The notes under the pieces: model-generated
Told to the model about the DNA's origin: nothing
The model's input: only the letters and a program-made list of their open reading frames with translations
The model's database searches: none
Source: Variovorax sp. HW608
GTDB lineage: Bacteria; Pseudomonadota; Gammaproteobacteria; Burkholderiales; Burkholderiaceae_C
Reading direction: 5' to 3'
Assembly: GCF_900090195.1 (NCBI RefSeq)
Contig: NZ_LT607803.1
Span: forward strand, 6,288,229-6,352,228
DNA: 64,000 bases
In this document: positions 59,104 through 64,000 of the stretch, in pieces
Position numbering within the stretch: the first letter of the stretch is position 1
Layout of the letters: the number at the start of each line of letters is the position of its first letter
Program-made: the position numbers and the translations under genes

Positions 59104-60012
59104 TCAACGCGACACGGCATCGCGCTGCCGGTCTTCGCGCTTGACGGCGAGGTAGGTCGCGAGGTCGACCTCGTGCAGCTGGGTCGGGTACTGCTCGACC
59201 GACTGGAACCAGATGTGGAGGCGCTTGTCGGCGCGCTCCGGCGGTGGCACGGCGAAGCCGTCGAGGTAGGCGTCGAGCGAGAGGAAGTAGCGCATCGCAT
59301 TGCGTTCCATCAGCCCGCGCAGCCCACGGATGTAGTCGGGCTGGCCGTCGGAGGTCTTGCCCACCACCGTGAAGCCGACCTTGCTGCTGCCGAAGGTGGC
59401 GAGGTAGGCCATGGTGGCGAGGCGGGCGACCATGTTGTGGTCGTAGGCGTAGGCGAAGTGCAGGAAGGTCTGGCGCTCGCCGAGCGGGATCGCTTCGAGC
59501 ATCACGCGATACTGGCTGGTGCCCATCGGGCCTTCCTCGGCGTAGAGCTCCACCTGCAGGTAGTCGCGCGTCGCATGGACGATGCGGTGGACGAAGCCGA
59601 GCTCGAAAGCCTGTTCGATCGGCTTGTCGTAGCGCGGCACCACGCTCAGCGTGAGCTTCTCGCCGTCGGGCGAGCGCATCGCGCGGCAGCGCCGGTTGTT
59701 GATGTGCAGGACCAGCATGTCGCACCACTGCGAGGAGCGCTCGAGTGCGCGGCGCACCTCGTCGATCGGGTGGTCGACGATCGCATAGATGTCGCCCTGC
59801 AGGCCGCCGTCGGTCTCCGCCGAATCGATGACCACCGCCCGCTTGAGCGGGCTGTGGGCGAGCGGGTCGGCGTATTGGCGATGAAGCTCGCGCATCGCCT
59901 GCGCGGAACCCGCTTCGAGCTTCGCCTCTGCCGCGAGCGAGCCGAGCGCCGCAACGCCGAGCAAGAGCCGGACGCCGAGACGGACGAGAAGCGCGGCCAG
60001 CGATGCGTTCAT
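59104..60012 (-). CDS. Exported hypothetical protein, START/SRPBCC-like
   Basis: 302 residues with a hydrophobic N-terminus (LAALLVRLGVRLLLGVAALG) that could be a signal peptide or anchor. The body alternates strands and a long helix (DIYAIVDHPIDEVRRALERSSQWCDMLVLH..YLQVELYAEEG), the pattern of START/SRPBCC lipid-binding domains. No motif is diagnostic. ATG at 60012; another in-frame ATG lies four codons upstream and neither has a clear ribosome site. Convergent with uspA (3-bp gap). Confidence 0.65.
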   Translation of the reverse strand: MNASLAALLVRLGVRLLLGVAALGSLAAEAKLEAGSAQAMRELHRQYADPLAHSPLKRAVVIDSAETDGGLQGDIYAIVDHPIDEVRRALERSSQWCDMLVLHINNRRCRAMRSPDGEKLTLSVVPRYDKPIEQAFELGFVHRIVHATRDYLQVELYAEEGPMGTSQYRVMLEAIPLGERQTFLHFAYAYDHNMVARLATMAYLATFGSSKVGFTVVGKTSDGQPDYIRGLRGLMERNAMRYFLSLDAYLDGFAVPPPERADKRLHIWFQSVEQYPTQLHEVDLATYLAVKREDRQRDAVSR

Positions 60013-60059
60013 GGGCGACACCATACAACGAGGCGGTGTCGCGGTCCGTCAGCGCAGGC

Positions 60060-62420
<2,361 letters not shown>

Positions 62421-62539
62421 CGGGGGTGGATTAGGCCGGAGGGCCTCGTGGGCAACCCTCGATTTTAGGGTTTTCCATTGGAACTGTCGCCCCGGAAGGC
62501 GATTCCCGTACGCGGCGTCGGGCGGGCAATTTGTTGCTT

Positions 62540-62561
62540 TTGTCAATCAATCGCTTGACAA
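62540..62561. promoter_or_regulatory. Candidate MarR operator at the start codon
   Basis: TTGTCAA (62540-62546) and TTGACAA (62555-62561) form a perfect 7-base dyad with 8-bp spacing, abutting the ATG of the MarR-GNAT gene. This is the length and symmetry used by MarR dimers and suggests autorepression. Confidence 0.5.
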
Positions 62562-63517
62562 TGGCAGTCATGGATGCCGCCGCCACCTTCCCGCCGGACG
62601 TTTCCGCCGTCAAGGCGATCCGCCAGTTCAACCGCTTCTATACGCGCTGCATCGGCGTGCTCGACCCCTATCTGGGCAGCGATATGTCGCTCACCGACGT
62701 CCGCGTGCTGTACGAGCTCGCGCACCGCGAATCGCCGGTCGCCAGCGAGATCGGCAAGGACCTCCAACTGGATGCGGGCTATCTCAGCCGCATCCTCCGC
62801 CGCTTCGAGGCGCAGGGCTGGCTGGTGCGCGAGGCGAGCCCCCGCGATGCGCGGCAAAGCCTGCTGCGGCTGACCGAGGCCGGCCATGCCGCCTTCGCGC
62901 CGCTGCAGCAGAAGTCGCGCGAGGAAGCCGCCGCCCTGCTCTCGCCGCTTTCGCCGTCGGACCGCGCACAGCTGATCGGCGCCATGGGCACGCTGCAGCG
63001 GTTGCTGGCGCCCGCCGCCGCGCCGCCGGCCAAGGCGCAGACCGTCATCCTGCGCGACCCCGCACCCGGCGACATCGGCTGGGTGGTGCAGCAGCACGGC
63101 GAGATCTATGCCCGCGAATACGGCTGGAACAGCGAGTTCGAGGCGCTGGTGGCCGACATCGCCGGCCAGTTCCTGCGCAAGTTCCAGCCCGCGTGGGAGC
63201 GCTGCTGGATCGCCGAACTCGACGGCGAGCGCGTCGGCGCGATCTTCGTCGTGCGCAAATCGGCGACCACCGCGCAGTTGCGCATGCTGATCCTCACGCC
63301 GCAAGCGCGCGGCCTCGGGCTCGGCGGCCGGCTCACGGACGAGTGCATCACCTTCGCGCGCAGCAAGGGCTACAGGAAGATGGTGCTGTGGACCAACAGC
63401 TGCCTCACCGCGGCGCGCGCGATCTACGCGGCGCGCGGCTTCAGGCTCGTGAAGTCCGAGCCCTACGAGGGCTTCGGCCGGCAGCTGGTCGGCGAGACCT
63501 GGGAATTGAGGCTTTGA
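62561..63517 (+). CDS. MarR-family regulator fused to GNAT acetyltransferase
   Basis: 318 residues. The N-terminal ~145 form a MarR winged helix (LTDVRVLYELAHRESPVASEIGKDLQLDAGYLSRILRRFEAQGWLVREASPRDARQ in conserved blocks of residues 44-100). Residues about 160-318 are a GNAT domain with acetyl-CoA loop LTPQARGLGLGGRLTDECI. The fusion recurs in proteobacteria; the acetylated substrate is unknown. ATG at 62561 or three codons later; no ribosome site is visible and a dyad overlaps the start. Confidence 0.88.
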   Translation: MAVMDAAATFPPDVSAVKAIRQFNRFYTRCIGVLDPYLGSDMSLTDVRVLYELAHRESPVASEIGKDLQLDAGYLSRILRRFEAQGWLVREASPRDARQSLLRLTEAGHAAFAPLQQKSREEAAALLSPLSPSDRAQLIGAMGTLQRLLAPAAAPPAKAQTVILRDPAPGDIGWVVQQHGEIYAREYGWNSEFEALVADIAGQFLRKFQPAWERCWIAELDGERVGAIFVVRKSATTAQLRMLILTPQARGLGLGGRLTDECITFARSKGYRKMVLWTNSCLTAARAIYAARGFRLVKSEPYEGFGRQLVGETWELRL

Positions 63518-63556
63518 GCGTCAATCCGCCGAGATCCTCCGCTTGTAGGTCCGTTC

Positions 63557-64000
63557 TCATTGCGCAGCGGGGATGTGCGGCAGGTTCATCGGCCGGCGCA
63601 CGCGCCGCGCGTTCGGCTCGGTCAGGTCGAAGGTGGTGACGCCGTTGGTCTGCGACGCGCTGACCAGCCAATCCGGATGGTCGAGCGTGTTGCGGATGTC
63701 GCGCAGGCCGGCGTCCCAGTGCTCGTCGACCGAAGCGCGCGAGAACTCGTAGTCCTTGGATTCGAGCTCGTAGGGCTTGTCGCGGTAGATCAGGTGCACG
63801 ATCTCGATCGGCTTGTGCGAGAGCGCGGCGCACACCGAGGTCACGCTCGGGTCGTCGCGCAGGCCCGGCGGCAGCTTGGTCAGCAGGTCCGCGAGCGCCT
63901 GCTGCAGGTTCATGTTCGAGGCCAGCGCGTCTGTGTTCATCCGGGTGCGGCTCGAATAGGTGATGTCCTTTTGCCGCTCCAGGGTCTCGGCAAGCGTGCG
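63557..64000 (-). CDS. Patatin-like phospholipase, C-terminal part (cut by window edge)
   Basis: 147 codons plus stop; the frame is open to the window edge, so the gene begins beyond it. RQKDITYSSRTRMNTD at the edge, then LADLLTKLPPGLRDDP, HKPIEIVHLIYRDKPYELESKDYEFSRASV and EHWDAGLRDIRNTL match the DUF3734 C-terminal domain of patatin-like phospholipases. The Ser-Asp catalytic dyad lies in the missing N-terminal part. An internal ATG at 63940 is probably not the start. Confidence 0.82.
   Translation of the reverse strand, partial: RTLAETLERQKDITYSSRTRMNTDALASNMNLQQALADLLTKLPPGLRDDPSVTSVCAALSHKPIEIVHLIYRDKPYELESKDYEFSRASVDEHWDAGLRDIRNTLDHPDWLVSASQTNGVTTFDLTEPNARRVRRPMNLPHIPAAQ

Overview
The window is high-GC (roughly two thirds G+C by eye), densely coded DNA from a beta-proteobacterium. 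The gene content fits Comamonadaceae, most likely a Variovorax-like soil or rhizosphere bacterium. Supporting signs are Bug/TctC solute receptors, a Crp-type regulator of the beta-proteobacterial kind, long overlapping catabolic operons, and GC-rich dispersed intergenic repeats. No rRNA, tRNA or CRISPR array was seen.

Layout. 1-3.4 kb: end of a ribose/xylose-type sugar ABC transporter and an ACS-family MFS carrier. 3.4-9.6 kb: a Crp-like regulator divergent from a phospholipase D lipoprotein, a phospholipase C-like enzyme with an unusual repeat-rich N-terminus, and a gamma-glutamylcyclotransferase-like protein. 9.6-15.7 kb: a DUF4336-like protein followed by a giant signalling protein (degenerate kinase, AAA ATPase, helical repeats, GAF, class III nucleotide cyclase). 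15.7-23.7 kb: an orphan protein, a GH46 chitosanase with a peptidoglycan-binding domain, a Nudix protein with a degenerate second domain, a stand-alone RNA polymerase alpha-CTD-like protein, a BON lipoprotein, and a surface lipoprotein with a long Pro-Ala stalk. 23.77-25.62 kb: a complete group IIC intron inserted in the T-tract of that lipoprotein's terminator.

26.7-41.6 kb (minus strand): the most striking region, one tightly coupled block. It runs GntR regulator, complete branched-chain-amino-acid-type ABC importer (SBP, two permeases, two ATPases), Bug receptor, short-type LeuC/LeuD hydratase, hydantoinase B and A, a 20-codon micro-ORF, an isochorismatase-fold amidohydrolase, an FrdA-like flavoprotein and an isocitrate-lyase/PEP-mutase-family lyase. 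Together they could import a small cyclic imide or lactam, open it, deamidate it, hydrate the resulting unsaturated diacid and cleave it to a keto acid plus a carboxylate. The substrate is unknown.

41.6-44.2 kb: a mobile-looking large-serine-recombinase module of lower GC, with a dyad near its start. 44.2-49.9 kb: acyl-CoA-type metabolism (nitroreductase, crotonase, DUF488, BASS transporter, dienoyl-CoA-reductase-like SDR, type III CoA transferase). 49.9-54.5 kb: an overlapping minus-strand set (Bug receptor, frameshifted exported NAD(P)-binding protein, Npt-like carrier, Tat-exported aldo-keto reductase) next to a truncated LysR gene. 54.5-57.1 kb: PNPOx and PNPOx-GAF proteins convergent with a hemerythrin-like protein. 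57.1-64 kb: a 5'-deleted polygalacturonase behind operator-like palindromes, a UspA protein, a START-like protein, a YgiQ radical SAM enzyme, a MarR-GNAT fusion, and the 3' end of a patatin-like phospholipase cut by the window edge.
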